64,000 nt of DNA, taken from assembly GCF_019793435.1 (NCBI RefSeq), contig NZ_JAILYH010000004.1, positions 62,001 to 126,000 on the forward strand, written 5' to 3'. This document shows, piece after piece, positions 54,610 to 63,727 of the stretch. Numbering within the stretch: the first letter of the stretch is position 1; each line of letters starts with the position of its first letter. A program made the translations under genes and the position numbers. The notes below the pieces were generated by a model. It did no database searches and had not been told where the DNA came from. It was given only the letters and a program-made list of their open reading frames with translations. The DNA is from Rhizobium redzepovicii. Its GTDB lineage: Bacteria; Pseudomonadota; Alphaproteobacteria; Rhizobiales; Rhizobiaceae.

Positions 54610-57267
54610 TCACTCCGCGGCGGCGGCAAGACAGCGATCGATGATCCTGCCGATTTCGCCGCGGCACGAGCCGCAATTGGTTCCGGCACTCGTTTCCTTG
54701 CCGACCGCCTCGACGCTGTGGCATCCGCCGCGCACGGCGGCGGCGATCTGGTTGACCCCGACGCTGAAGCAGGAGCAGACGGTGGCTCCCGGATCCGGCC
54801 TGCCGGCGCCGGGACGGCCTGCCACGAGTGCAAAACGTTTCCTCAGATCATCATGTGCGGCGGAGAGCTGCGAGATCGCCCAGTTGCGCGCCACGGCGAC
54901 CGGCTCGCGAGCAAGGAACAATGCGGCGAGCAGCGTCTCGCCATCGAAGAAGGCGAGCCGGAGGTCGCCGGTTTGCCGGTCGGCATAACCCAGCGGTTCG
55001 ATCTCATCAGGAATGGCGAAAACCGCCCGGCACCAGGCCGTCCAGTCTTCGACGGTCCGGTCGAAGGCAAGCTCCAGCCGCCAGCCGCCCTCGGCTTTCG
55101 CCAGCGCCCAATAGGCCGCGTCAGGTGTTACGGGTTTTGTCGCCGAGACGGCGAAACCGTAATGGCTGGCGGGGAAGGGCCGGACGGCGACAGCGACGTT
55201 CTTCGACGCCGGCTGGCCGGAAAAGGGATCGGTGATCGGCGCGACCACGGCGTCGATCCGCGCTTTTGCCGCGAACTGGTCGTTCCAGTGCATCGGCGCG
55301 AAAATGCCGCCGCGGGCCTGGCGATCGGTCACCAGCGCCCGGACGATCGCCTTGCCGTGGGGGCTGTCGATCTCGACGAGGCCGGCGCTCGATATGCCGG
55401 TCTCGATCGCGTCGCGCGGATGGATCTCGGCAAAGGGTTCGGCGATATGGGCGGACAGCCGGGCGCTCTTTCCGGTTCGCGTCATCGTGTGCCACTGGTC
55501 GCGGATGCGCCCGGTATTCAGCGTGAAGGGGAAGTCGGCATTGGTGCGATCCGTTGCCGGCGGTTCCACCGCGACGAAGCGCGCCTTGCCGTCGGCATGG
55601 TAGAAACCGCCATCGGCGAAGAAGCGGGTGATGCCGGGTTCTGTCCCTGCCGCCTGCGGCCACTGGAAGGGCGACAGCTCCTCGTAAGCGTTGCCCGAGA
55701 TACCGGCGCGGGCGCCGATGTCGAAGTCGCGGCTGCCGTTGTTTTCGAAGGCGGACAGGGCGGCGTGTTCGGCGAAAATCTCGGCCGGTGCGTCGAAATC
55801 GAAGGCGGCGGCAAATCCCATGCGGCGTCCGACTTCCGCAAGCTGCCACCAGTCGGCCTTGGCATCACCGGGCATGTCGAGAAACGGCCGCTGTCTGGAA
55901 ATGCGCCGTTCGGAATTGGTGACGGTGCCGTCCTTCTCGCCCCAGCCGAGCGAGGGCAGAAGCACCTGCGCGTGCCGGGCCGTATCCGTCTCTCTCAGAA
56001 TGTCGGAGACGACGACGAAGGGACAGGCGGCGATCGCGCTTTCGACGCTATCGGCGTCCGGCATCGAGACAACAGGATTGGTGGCCATGATCCAGAGCGC
56101 CTTGATGCGCCCGTCGGCCACCGCGCGGAACATGTCGACCGCCTTCAGGCCGGGCTTGGCGGCGATTACTGGCGATTCCCAAAAACGCTGAACGCGGTCG
56201 CGGTCTTCAGGATTTTCGATCGCCATATGGGCGGCAAGCATGTTGGCGAGACCGCCGACTTCGCGCCCCCCCATAGCGTTCGGCTGGCCGGTCAGCGAGA
56301 AGGGGCCCATGCCGGGGCGGCCGACGCGGCCGGTCGCCAGATGGCAGTTGAGGATGGCATTGACCTTGTCGGTGCCGGACGAGGATTGGTTGACGCCCTG
56401 GCTGTAGCAGGTCACAACCTTCGACGTCGTTTCGAAAAGGCGGAAGAATTCCCGGATCTGCATGGCCGGCAGGCCGGTTCGTTCCAGCAGATCGTTGATA
56501 TCGAGTGCTGCGGCTGAAGCAAAGGCGCTGGCGAAGCCTTCCGTATGGGAGGCGATATAATTCTGGTCAATCGCAGGGCTTGTCGCGAGGTGGGCAAGCA
56601 GTCCCATGAACAGCGCGACATCGCCGTCCGGACGGATGGCCAGATGCAGGTCGGCGATATCGCACGTCATCGTCCGGCGCGGATCGATGACGACGATGCG
56701 CATGTTGGGCCGCGCCGCTTTTGCGGCGGCCAGCCGCTGGTAGATGACGGGATGACACCAGGCGAGGTTGGAGCCGGTGAGCACCACCAGATCCGCAAGT
56801 TCGATATCTTCATAGGTCCCAGGCACGGTATCGGCGCCGAAGGCGCGGCGATGCCCGGCCACGGATGAGGACATGCAGAGCCTGGAATTGGTGTCGATAT
56901 TGGCCGAGCCGATGAAACCCTTCATCAGCTTGTTGGCGAGGTAGTAATCTTCGGTCAGCAACTGGCCGGAGACATAGAAGGCGACGGAATCGGGCCCGTA
57001 TTCGGCGATCGTATCGGAAAAACGCCGGGCAACCAGATCGAGCGCCTCGTCCCAGCCGCTGCGCGCGCCTGCGATTTCGGGGTAAAGCAGCCGGCCGTCG
57101 AGATCGATGGTTTCGGCAAGCGCCGAACCCTTCGAGCACAGCCGGCCGAAATTCGACGGATGCTCGGGATCTCCTTTGACGGTGACGGCGCCGGCCTCGT
57201 CGACCGTGGCGATGACGCCGCAGCCGACGCCGCAATAGGGGCAGGTGGTCTTGACCTCAGCCGCCAT
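54610..57267 (-). CDS. nasA: Assimilatory nitrate reductase catalytic subunit
   Basis: The 885-aa product reduces nitrate to nitrite in the cytoplasm. N-terminal [4Fe-4S] cysteines are in TCPYCGVGCGVI and LCSKGSA. The Mo-bis-MGD domain includes TGSNLAWCHPVIYQR and the FSLTGQPNAMGGREVGG loop. A C-terminal BFD-like [2Fe-2S] domain (VCSCFSVG ... NCGSCRGEI) takes electrons from a donor flavoprotein. Its ATG overlaps the nirD stop by one base. Last gene of the narK-nirB-nirD-nasA operon. Confidence 0.96.
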   Translation of the reverse strand: MAAEVKTTCPYCGVGCGVIATVDEAGAVTVKGDPEHPSNFGRLCSKGSALAETIDLDGRLLYPEIAGARSGWDEALDLVARRFSDTIAEYGPDSVAFYVSGQLLTEDYYLANKLMKGFIGSANIDTNSRLCMSSSVAGHRRAFGADTVPGTYEDIELADLVVLTGSNLAWCHPVIYQRLAAAKAARPNMRIVVIDPRRTMTCDIADLHLAIRPDGDVALFMGLLAHLATSPAIDQNYIASHTEGFASAFASAAALDINDLLERTGLPAMQIREFFRLFETTSKVVTCYSQGVNQSSSGTDKVNAILNCHLATGRVGRPGMGPFSLTGQPNAMGGREVGGLANMLAAHMAIENPEDRDRVQRFWESPVIAAKPGLKAVDMFRAVADGRIKALWIMATNPVVSMPDADSVESAIAACPFVVVSDILRETDTARHAQVLLPSLGWGEKDGTVTNSERRISRQRPFLDMPGDAKADWWQLAEVGRRMGFAAAFDFDAPAEIFAEHAALSAFENNGSRDFDIGARAGISGNAYEELSPFQWPQAAGTEPGITRFFADGGFYHADGKARFVAVEPPATDRTNADFPFTLNTGRIRDQWHTMTRTGKSARLSAHIAEPFAEIHPRDAIETGISSAGLVEIDSPHGKAIVRALVTDRQARGGIFAPMHWNDQFAAKARIDAVVAPITDPFSGQPASKNVAVAVRPFPASHYGFAVSATKPVTPDAAYWALAKAEGGWRLELAFDRTVEDWTAWCRAVFAIPDEIEPLGYADRQTGDLRLAFFDGETLLAALFLAREPVAVARNWAISQLSAAHDDLRKRFALVAGRPGAGRPDPGATVCSCFSVGVNQIAAAVRGGCHSVEAVGKETSAGTNCGSCRGEIGRIIDRCLAAAAE

Positions 57268-57596
57268 TATTCAGCCGCCATCAACAGGCTTTCCAGCGCG
57301 ATGAACAGGGCGCCGTCCTCATTGCGGACCGGTAGGGTCCGCACCTCGCCCTGGTCGGCGCCGAGCGCCTTGCCAGTTTCCAGAGAGATCACCCAATTGT
57401 GCAGCGGGCAGGTGACCGCCTTGGCATGCACGATGCCCTGGGAGAGCGGGCCGCCCTTGTGCGGGCAGTGATCCTCGATGGCGAAGACCTCGTTTTCGGC
57501 CGTGCGGAAGACGGCGATCTTGCCCTGCGGCGTCTTCACGCAGCGCGCGCCGCGCAGGGGAATATCGGAGATGTCACCGATTGCGATCCAGTTCAT
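57267..57596 (-). CDS. nirD: Nitrite reductase small subunit
   Basis: The start is the ATG at 57596 (MNWIAIGDISD), with AAGGAG just upstream; an ATG two codons earlier directly abuts the site. The 109-aa product is a Rieske-like domain with CPHKGGPL and CPLHNWVI. In many NirD proteins the Rieske ligands are lost, but here C-x-H and C-x2-H are both intact, so an iron-sulfur cluster is possible. It partners NirB in reducing nitrite to ammonium. Confidence 0.94.
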   Translation of the reverse strand: MNWIAIGDISDIPLRGARCVKTPQGKIAVFRTAENEVFAIEDHCPHKGGPLSQGIVHAKAVTCPLHNWVISLETGKALGADQGEVRTLPVRNEDGALFIALESLLMAAE

Positions 57597-57606
57597 GTCC
57601 ATCTCC

Positions 57607-60057
57607 TTATTCGGCTGCCTGCGGATAGCCGATCGTCGCCATCGGCTTGAATTCGTGCTTGTCCTTGCCGGAAACACGCTCCGACCAGGGATCGACCTGG
57701 GCAAATTTCTGGGAGAAGACAAAGCGGTCGTAATAGGCCTTGCGCTTTTCGGCATCGTCCATGATCTGGCGGCGGATTTCATCCAGGCCGATGCGTTTGG
57801 CCCATTTGTAGATGCGCTCGAGATAGCGGGCCTGCTCGCGGTACATCTGCGTCAGCGCCACGATATGCTCCAGCGCCTCGTCCTCGGTCTTCACCAGGCC
57901 GAGCACCTCGGTGCCCTTGATGTCGAGACCGGCTGCGCCAGCGAAATGGATCTCGAAACCGGAATCCACGCAGATCACGCCGATATCCTTGCAGGTTGCT
58001 TCGGCGCAATTGCGCGGGCAGCCGGACACGGCCATTTTCAGCTTGGCCGGCGTCCACGAGCCCCACATGAATTTCTCGATGCGGATGCCGAGACCGGTGG
58101 AGTCCTGGGTGCCGAAGCGACACCAGTCCGAACCGACGCAGGTCTTCACTGTACGCAGGCCCTTGGCATAGGCTTGGCCGGAGACGAAGCCGGCCTTGCC
58201 GAGATCGGCCCAGACGGCGGGCAGATCTTCCTTCTCGATGCCGAGCAGATCGATGCGCTGGCCGCCCGTGACCTTGACCATCGGAATCTCGAACTTGTCG
58301 ACGACATCGGCGATGGCGCGCAGCTCGTTCGCATTGGTGACGCCGCCCCACATGCGGGGAACGACGGAATAGGTGCCGTCCTTCTGGATGTTGGCGTGGA
58401 CGCGCTCGTTGATGAAGCGCGACTGGTAGTCGTCGGCATATTCGTCCGGCCAATCGCAGACGAGGTAATAATTGAGCGCCGGCCGACACTTGGCGCAGCC
58501 GCAGGAGGTCTTCCATTCCAGTTCCTGCATGACGGCAGGAATGCTCTTCAGGCCTTTCGCCTTGATCAGGCGGCGAACATCGTCATGGCCGAGTTCGGTG
58601 CAGGTGCACATCGGCTGCACGGCGGCCGGATTGTAGCCGTCGCCAAGCGTCAGCGCCATCAGTTGTTCGACGAGGCCGGTGCAGGAGCCGCAAGAGGCGG
58701 ATGCCTTGGTATGAGCACGCACGTCGTCGAGCGACGTCAGCCCTTTGCTGGTGATCGTCGAGGTAATCTTGCCCTTGCATACGCCGTTGCAGCCACAAAT
58801 CTCCGCGTCATCCGGCAAGGCTGCAACGGCCGCCATAGGGTCCAGCGGCGACCCTCCCTGATAGGCCTGACCGAAGATCAGCGTCTCGCGCATCTCCGAA
58901 ATATCGGTCGCCTTCTTCTTCAGATCGTTGAACCAGGCGCCGTCGGCGGTCTCGCCGTAAAGCACGGTGCCGATAATCTTGTTGTCCTTCAGCACCAGGC
59001 GCTTGTAGACGCCGGCGCTGGCATCGCGCAGCACGATCTCCTCGCGGTCGTCACCATCGGCGAAATCACCGAGCGAATAGAGTTCGATGCCGGTGACCTT
59101 CAGCTTGGTCGGCGTGTCCGCATGCACGAAAGCCGGCGAATGGTCGTCCGAGAGATGTGCTGCGGCAATGCGGGCCATCTCGTAAAGCGGGGCGACGAGG
59201 CCGTAGACCATGCCGCCCACCTCGGCGCATTCGCCGAGCGCAAAGATATCGCCATCCGAAGTCTGCATGCCGGCATCGACGACGATGCCGCGATTGACCG
59301 CAAGGCCGGCGTCCTTCGCCAGGCCGACACTCGGACGAATGCCGACGGCCATGACGACGAGGGTTGCCGGGATGATGCGGCCGTCGTCGAGTTCGATGCC
59401 TTCGACCTTGCCATTGCCGATGATCGCCTTGGTATTGGCCTTGCAGATGACCTTGATGCCGCGTTCCTCGACCGCCTTCTGTAACAGATAGCCGGCGGCG
59501 GGATCGAGCTGGCGCTCCATCAGCGTCGGCATGACGTGCAGGACGGTGACGTCCATGCCGCGCTGGGCGAGGCCAGCTGCCGCTTCGAGGCCCAAAAGAC
59601 CGCCGCCGATGACGACCGCCTTTTCGCGCGACTGGGCGGCAAGCAGCATGGCCTGCACGTCGTCGAGATCGCGATAGGTAATGACGCCGGGCAGATCCTT
59701 GCCGGGAACCGGGATGATGAAGGGCACGGAGCCGGTGGCGATCACCAGCTTGTCGTAGCTTTCGGTTACGCCGTGGTCAGAGGTGACCGTCTTGGCATCG
59801 CGGTCGATGTTGACGATCTTGTGGCCCTTGTAGAGCATGATGCCGTGCTTGATGTACCAGCCGTCACCGTGAATGATGATCTGCTCGTAGTCCTTTTCTC
59901 CCGAGAGAACCGGCGACAGCATGATGCGGTCGTAATTGACGCGCGGCTCGGCATTGAAGATCGTAACTTCATAGCGTCCGGGCGCCCGTTCGAGGAGGTG
60001 CTCCAGCATGCGCCCGGGCGCCATGCCATTGCCGATGATGACGAGTTTTTCTGTCAT
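57607..60057 (-). CDS. nirB: Nitrite reductase large subunit
   Basis: The 816-aa product reduces nitrite to ammonium with NAD(P)H. The N-terminal FAD/NADH part has VIIGNGMAPGRMLEHL and VIGGGLLGLEAAAGL. A BFD-like [2Fe-2S] domain carries CGCNGVCKG and SCGSCTGLV, with a second (CTCTELGH, CGCAKCRPAL). The C-terminal siroheme/[4Fe-4S] part has VGSDWCRFGTQDS and SGCPRNCAEATCKD. Second gene of the operon, 17 bp after narK. Confidence 0.97.
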   Translation of the reverse strand: MTEKLVIIGNGMAPGRMLEHLLERAPGRYEVTIFNAEPRVNYDRIMLSPVLSGEKDYEQIIIHGDGWYIKHGIMLYKGHKIVNIDRDAKTVTSDHGVTESYDKLVIATGSVPFIIPVPGKDLPGVITYRDLDDVQAMLLAAQSREKAVVIGGGLLGLEAAAGLAQRGMDVTVLHVMPTLMERQLDPAAGYLLQKAVEERGIKVICKANTKAIIGNGKVEGIELDDGRIIPATLVVMAVGIRPSVGLAKDAGLAVNRGIVVDAGMQTSDGDIFALGECAEVGGMVYGLVAPLYEMARIAAAHLSDDHSPAFVHADTPTKLKVTGIELYSLGDFADGDDREEIVLRDASAGVYKRLVLKDNKIIGTVLYGETADGAWFNDLKKKATDISEMRETLIFGQAYQGGSPLDPMAAVAALPDDAEICGCNGVCKGKITSTITSKGLTSLDDVRAHTKASASCGSCTGLVEQLMALTLGDGYNPAAVQPMCTCTELGHDDVRRLIKAKGLKSIPAVMQELEWKTSCGCAKCRPALNYYLVCDWPDEYADDYQSRFINERVHANIQKDGTYSVVPRMWGGVTNANELRAIADVVDKFEIPMVKVTGGQRIDLLGIEKEDLPAVWADLGKAGFVSGQAYAKGLRTVKTCVGSDWCRFGTQDSTGLGIRIEKFMWGSWTPAKLKMAVSGCPRNCAEATCKDIGVICVDSGFEIHFAGAAGLDIKGTEVLGLVKTEDEALEHIVALTQMYREQARYLERIYKWAKRIGLDEIRRQIMDDAEKRKAYYDRFVFSQKFAQVDPWSERVSGKDKHEFKPMATIGYPQAAE

Positions 60058-60074
60058 GTTTCCTAGTCCTTAGA

Positions 60075-61316
60075 TCAGGTTGCAGCCACGGGCGCCGAGG
60101 CCCCCTGGCGCGACAATTGCTTGACGGACAGGTGCATCCAGACGAGCGAGATCGCGACGATTGCGAAGAGCAGCAGGAAGCAGCTGGACCAAAGGCCGGT
60201 CATGTCCTTGAGGAGGCCGAAGGCGATCGGAAGGATGAAGCCGCCGAGACCGCCCATCATCCCGACGATGCCGCCGACGGCGCCGACGCTTTCAGGGTAA
60301 TAGGCCGGAATGTGCTTGTAGACGGCGGCCTTGCCGAGGCTCATGAAGAAGCCGAGCACGAAGATGACGACGATGAAGATAACAGGCGTGATGGTCGTAG
60401 CCGGCAGCGACAGGATGAGAGTGGCTACGGCCGAGACGGCCAACATCGCATACATCACGCTGCGCGCCCCCTTCTTGTCCGACAGCACGCCGCCGAAAGC
60501 GCGGAAGATGCTGCCCGGGATGGAGTAGGCGGCCGCAATCATGCCGGCAGTTTCCAGGTTGAAGCCGTAGACGCCGACCAGATAGCGCGGCAGCCACAAG
60601 GACAGGGCTACGAAGCCCCCGAAGGCGAAGAAATAGTAGAGCGAGAAACGCCAGACCTGGACGTTCTGCAGCGGCGCGAATTCCTGAGCGAGGCTCTTGG
60701 AGGCGACGCCGCGCTCGCGGCGAAGACGAAAGGCCGGATCATCTGACGTGGTGAACCAGAAGACGATGGCCATCAGCGCCAGACAGACGGCCCAGATCTC
60801 GGCAACCGCCTGCCAGCCCCAAGCGAGCAGCACGAAGGGAGCAGCGAATTTGGTCACAGCCGCGCCGACATTGCCGGCGCCGAAGATGCCGAGCGCCGTG
60901 CCCTGCTTTTCCGCCGGGAAGAAAGGCGAGACATAGGCAACGCCGACCGCGAAGGAGCCGCCGGCAAGCCCGACGCCGAGGCCGGCGATCAGCATCTGCG
61001 TATAAGTCTGGGCGTAGGAGAGCAGGAAGGTCGCCACCGCGGCGGCAAGCATGGTGAGGGTGTAAACGAGACGGCCGCCGTAACGTCCCGTCCAGATGCC
61101 GAGGACGATGCGCACAAGCGAACCGGTCAGAACAGGGGTGCCGATCAGCAATCCGAACTCCGCCTCGTTCAAGCCGAGGTCCTGTTTGATGCGGATGCCG
61201 ATGATCGCAAAGATCGTCCAGACGGCGAAACAGAGCGTGAAGGCGACCGTGGAAATCCACAATGCTTTGGCTGGTTCGCCGGCGGACATGGGCTGCGCTT
61301 TCTCGATGACAGACAT
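60075..61316 (-). CDS. narK: Nitrate/nitrite transporter (NarK/NrtP family)
   Basis: The start is ATG 61316 (MSVIEKAQPM) after CGGAGAAGCC. The 413-aa MFS protein has twelve helices. Nitrate signature segments are GLGVGLAGGSFAVGVAYVSPFFP (key G-x3-G-x3-G) and GFFMSLGKAAVYKHIPAYYP (Gly-rich with Lys). It imports nitrate, possibly exchanging nitrite. First gene of the operon; a leader with NasT-type hairpins, terminator and sigma-54 promoter lies upstream. Confidence 0.94.
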   Translation of the reverse strand: MSVIEKAQPMSAGEPAKALWISTVAFTLCFAVWTIFAIIGIRIKQDLGLNEAEFGLLIGTPVLTGSLVRIVLGIWTGRYGGRLVYTLTMLAAAVATFLLSYAQTYTQMLIAGLGVGLAGGSFAVGVAYVSPFFPAEKQGTALGIFGAGNVGAAVTKFAAPFVLLAWGWQAVAEIWAVCLALMAIVFWFTTSDDPAFRLRRERGVASKSLAQEFAPLQNVQVWRFSLYYFFAFGGFVALSLWLPRYLVGVYGFNLETAGMIAAAYSIPGSIFRAFGGVLSDKKGARSVMYAMLAVSAVATLILSLPATTITPVIFIVVIFVLGFFMSLGKAAVYKHIPAYYPESVGAVGGIVGMMGGLGGFILPIAFGLLKDMTGLWSSCFLLLFAIVAISLVWMHLSVKQLSRQGASAPVAAT

Positions 61317-61363
61317 GGCTTCTCCGTAGCGCGACAAGGTCGTGCCGATCCATTGCTGGGGGG

Positions 61364-61434
61364 GTTAAAAACAAAAAGCCGCTGGTCAGGCTGCGCATGC
61401 ACGAGGCGCGCGAAATATCCTGATCAGCGGCTTT
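61364..61434 (-). terminator. Regulated intrinsic terminator in the narK operon leader
   Basis: Arms 61419-61434 and 61375-61390 give AAAGCCGCTG-A-TCAGG with CCTGA-C-CAGCGGCTTT, about 15 pairs with one mismatch, followed in the minus direction by TTTTTGTTTTT. It ends 47 bp before the narK ATG, and only six bases separate it from hairpin P2. This is the layout of NasT/NasR-controlled antitermination. Confidence 0.85.
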
Positions 61435-61521
61435 GCTGGTGGCGCCCGCCGTTGGACGCCGAATTCATGGTCTTCTCGGAGCGACTATTGCGCCCTCATA
61501 CTGCGCTGATCGCCATTGATC
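61364..61521 (-). promoter_or_regulatory. NasT (ANTAR) responsive two-hairpin leader RNA
   Basis: Two hairpins precede the terminator. P1 (61521-61508) is GATC-AATGGC-GATC. P2 (61460-61441) is GGCGTCC-AACGGC-GGGCGCC. Both have six-base loops with A at position 1 and G at position 4, the rule for RNAs bound by ANTAR proteins. The linker is 47 nt. nasT and nasS are encoded just upstream. With nitrate, NasS should release NasT, which then binds both hairpins and prevents termination. Confidence 0.85.
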
Positions 61522-61537
61522 TGTGCACCAGTATCCT

Positions 61538-61553
61538 TGCAAACTGCGTGCCA
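61538..61553 (-). promoter_or_regulatory. Sigma-54 promoter of the narK-nirB-nirD-nasA operon
   Basis: On the minus strand TGGCAC-GCAGT-TTGCA, a perfect -24/-12 match. The predicted start, about 12 bp downstream near 61527, would begin the transcript right before hairpin P1. It implies nitrogen control through NtrC. Confidence 0.85.
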
Positions 61554-61640
61554 GTTTAGTGTTGTTTCTTTAAGTGACTGAATAGAAATGGAATTTCTAA
61601 AAACTGGTCGTCTGTACGTTTTTGCGGCTGCCAAAAAACG

Positions 61641-61657
61641 TGCAAATCTTTTGTGCG
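61641..61657. promoter_or_regulatory. Possible NtrC binding site
   Basis: TGCAAATCTTTTGTGCG is an imperfect match to TGCACC-N5-GGTGCA (8 of 12 fixed positions) and lies about 120 bp upstream of the predicted sigma-54 start. Next to it, 61616-61641 holds an ACGTTTTT/AAAAACGT inverted repeat of unknown role. Confidence 0.4.
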
Positions 61658-61712
61658 TTGCGGTGATGGTGGGCATCGAACATTGCTGGCGTTTTGTGCA
61701 GGTCGGCATGGA

Positions 61713-62990
61713 TCAGGTCTCATCGCTGTGGGAGGCGAAGGGCAGGGCGCTTTTGACGGCAAAGCTCGCAACATAGTCCGGCAGTTCCGCCGGATCGAAG
61801 ACGTGGCCGTCCATGAAGCAATCGCCTTCATCATTGCCCTCGATGCGGATGTCGGCGTCATCAGGTGCATTGGCGTCGCCGAGCGCTCTGCGATAGAGAT
61901 CGGGACGGTAGGCGGAGGCGGCGGCCCGCGCCTTGTTGAGGCTGGTCTCGGCCTGTCCCCAGCGGATCATCTGGCTGTAGATCCACAGCGCATGGCTTGG
62001 TCTCGGGTAATTGGCGAAGCCGGAATGAAACTGGAAATAATCGGCGATAATGCGCCGGTTGCCCTTCGCATCGAGGTTGAATTCGCCGGCGAGAACGCGG
62101 CGAATGATGCCGACAGGGGCGGCGATATAGCGCGGATCGGCGAGGACCGCCGCCAACGCGTCGTGATTGTCCGGCATGTCGCACCAACGGGCTGCCGCGT
62201 CGAGCGCCACGATCAGCCGGGAAACGGTCTCCGGATGGCTCTCCGCCCAATCCGGCCGCATACCGATCACCTTCTCCGGGGCCGAGGGCCAGATGTCCTG
62301 TTTGGCGGCGACGATGCGGCCGACACCGCGCTCCGAGGCGACCATGTTCCACGGCGCGCCGACGCAGAAGCCATCTATCGCGCCGGCTGCCAGTGCGTCC
62401 GAGGTGAGCGGCGGCGGCACGACGACGAGCTTGACGTCCCTGTCGGGATCGATGCCGCCGGCCGCTAGCCAGTAGCGAAATTCGTAATTGTGGGAGGAGA
62501 AGGGATAGGTAACCCCGAACGTCGGCAGCGGCGCGCCGCGCGCCTTTATCGCCGCGATCGTTTGGGCCAGGGCATGGGCGTTATCCAGCGCGCTTGCCAT
62601 CTCCGGCAATCGGGCGTCATCCCGCATCCTGTCGAAGAGCCGCGTCGACAGCGTGATCGCATTGCCACCGCGCCCAAGGGAAAACGGTGTGATCGTCGGC
62701 GAGGGATTGGAGCCGAGACCGAGCATGGAGGCGACCGGCATCGGCGACAGCATATGGGCGATGTCGAACTGGCGGAATGCTAGGCGGTCGCGCACATTCG
62801 CCCAGGAGACATCCTTGACGAGATCGAGCGTCAAGCCTTCCTTCTGCGCGAAGCCGAATTCCGCCGCCGCTATCAGTACCGATGCATCGACGAGCGGAAT
62901 ATAACCGGCCCGTAGCACCTTCGGCCCTTCACTGTTGACATGCGCGGGCGAGGGCAGCCCTCCGCTGGAACTGGCGGTGTTCGTCATCAT
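61713..62990 (-). CDS. nasS: Nitrate sensor NasS (NrtA/CmpA-like)
   Basis: The start is set at ATG 62990, five bases after GGAG; a GTG at 62996 is possible. The 425-aa product is a NrtA/SsuA-type ligand-binding protein (LRAGYIPLVDASVLIAAAEF, then FDIAHMLSPMPVAS, GFCVGAPWNMVASE) with no signal peptide or lipobox. It therefore acts in the cytoplasm, as NasS does, binding nitrate and holding NasT when nitrate is absent. It follows nasT by about 40 bp. Confidence 0.92.
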   Translation of the reverse strand: MMTNTASSSGGLPSPAHVNSEGPKVLRAGYIPLVDASVLIAAAEFGFAQKEGLTLDLVKDVSWANVRDRLAFRQFDIAHMLSPMPVASMLGLGSNPSPTITPFSLGRGGNAITLSTRLFDRMRDDARLPEMASALDNAHALAQTIAAIKARGAPLPTFGVTYPFSSHNYEFRYWLAAGGIDPDRDVKLVVVPPPLTSDALAAGAIDGFCVGAPWNMVASERGVGRIVAAKQDIWPSAPEKVIGMRPDWAESHPETVSRLIVALDAAARWCDMPDNHDALAAVLADPRYIAAPVGIIRRVLAGEFNLDAKGNRRIIADYFQFHSGFANYPRPSHALWIYSQMIRWGQAETSLNKARAAASAYRPDLYRRALGDANAPDDADIRIEGNDEGDCFMDGHVFDPAELPDYVASFAVKSALPFASHSDET

Positions 62991-63030
62991 ATCCACTCCG
63001 GTTTCCTCCGGAAATTGAGGAGCCCCGCGA

Positions 63031-63618
63031 TCACATCAAAAGTCCCGCGGCGGTGACAACGCTCTGGGCGATTTCCGACATCTTCTTCTTTTCGTTCATC
63101 GCCGTCTGGCGCAACAGGGCGAAGGCCTCTTCCTCGGACAGTCCGCGCATTTTCATCAAGATGCCCTTGGCGCGCTCGATAAGCTTGCGTTCCTCCAGCG
63201 CCGAGCGGGCATCGGCAAGCTCCCGCCGCAGCCGGCTAAAGGCATTAAAGCGGCTGACGGCCATGTCGAGGATAGGTTTGACGCGTTCCTTCTTCAATCC
63301 GTCGACGATATAGGCCGAGACGCCGGCATCGACCGCAGCCTCGATGGAGGCCGTGTCGGAGCGATCGACGAACATGGCGATCGGACGGCTGACTGTACGA
63401 GTCAGCTGGAACAGATGCTCCATCATATCGCGGTTGGGGTTCTCGATATCGATGATGATCACATCGGGCATCAGCGTTTCGATCGTTCGCGCGATGCCGT
63501 TGACCTCATGCACGACGGTGACGCGCGCATGCCCTGCCTCGCGCAGCCCTTCTTCAATGATGGAGGCGCGGATGGCATTTTCGTCGATCACCAGAATCGT
63601 CAGATCGAGATGCTTCAT
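63031..63618 (-). CDS. nasT: ANTAR-domain antiterminator NasT
   Basis: The start is ATG 63618 (MKHLDLTILVIDEN). The 195-aa product has a receiver-like domain (phospho-site region VIIIDIENPN) and the C-terminal ANTAR domain (ALEERKLIERAKGILMKMRG, LSEEEAFALLRQTAM). It binds the two-hairpin leader at 61441-61521 and allows transcription into narK. It forms an operon with nasS. Confidence 0.93.
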   Translation of the reverse strand: MKHLDLTILVIDENAIRASIIEEGLREAGHARVTVVHEVNGIARTIETLMPDVIIIDIENPNRDMMEHLFQLTRTVSRPIAMFVDRSDTASIEAAVDAGVSAYIVDGLKKERVKPILDMAVSRFNAFSRLRRELADARSALEERKLIERAKGILMKMRGLSEEEAFALLRQTAMNEKKKMSEIAQSVVTAAGLLM

Positions 63619-63727
63619 GATTATATTTATGACGCAGCGCAGCAATTTTGGCAAGGTTTGCGCCTCATAAATGTGCAGAAGCTATCGTGCTTAAAAATTG
63701 ACCATACTGCCGCACTTTCAGGCGTCT

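Noticed and set aside
57478..59484. A long plus-strand frame opposite nirB
   Set aside because: Antisense shadow of a strongly recognised gene, with no domain of its own.
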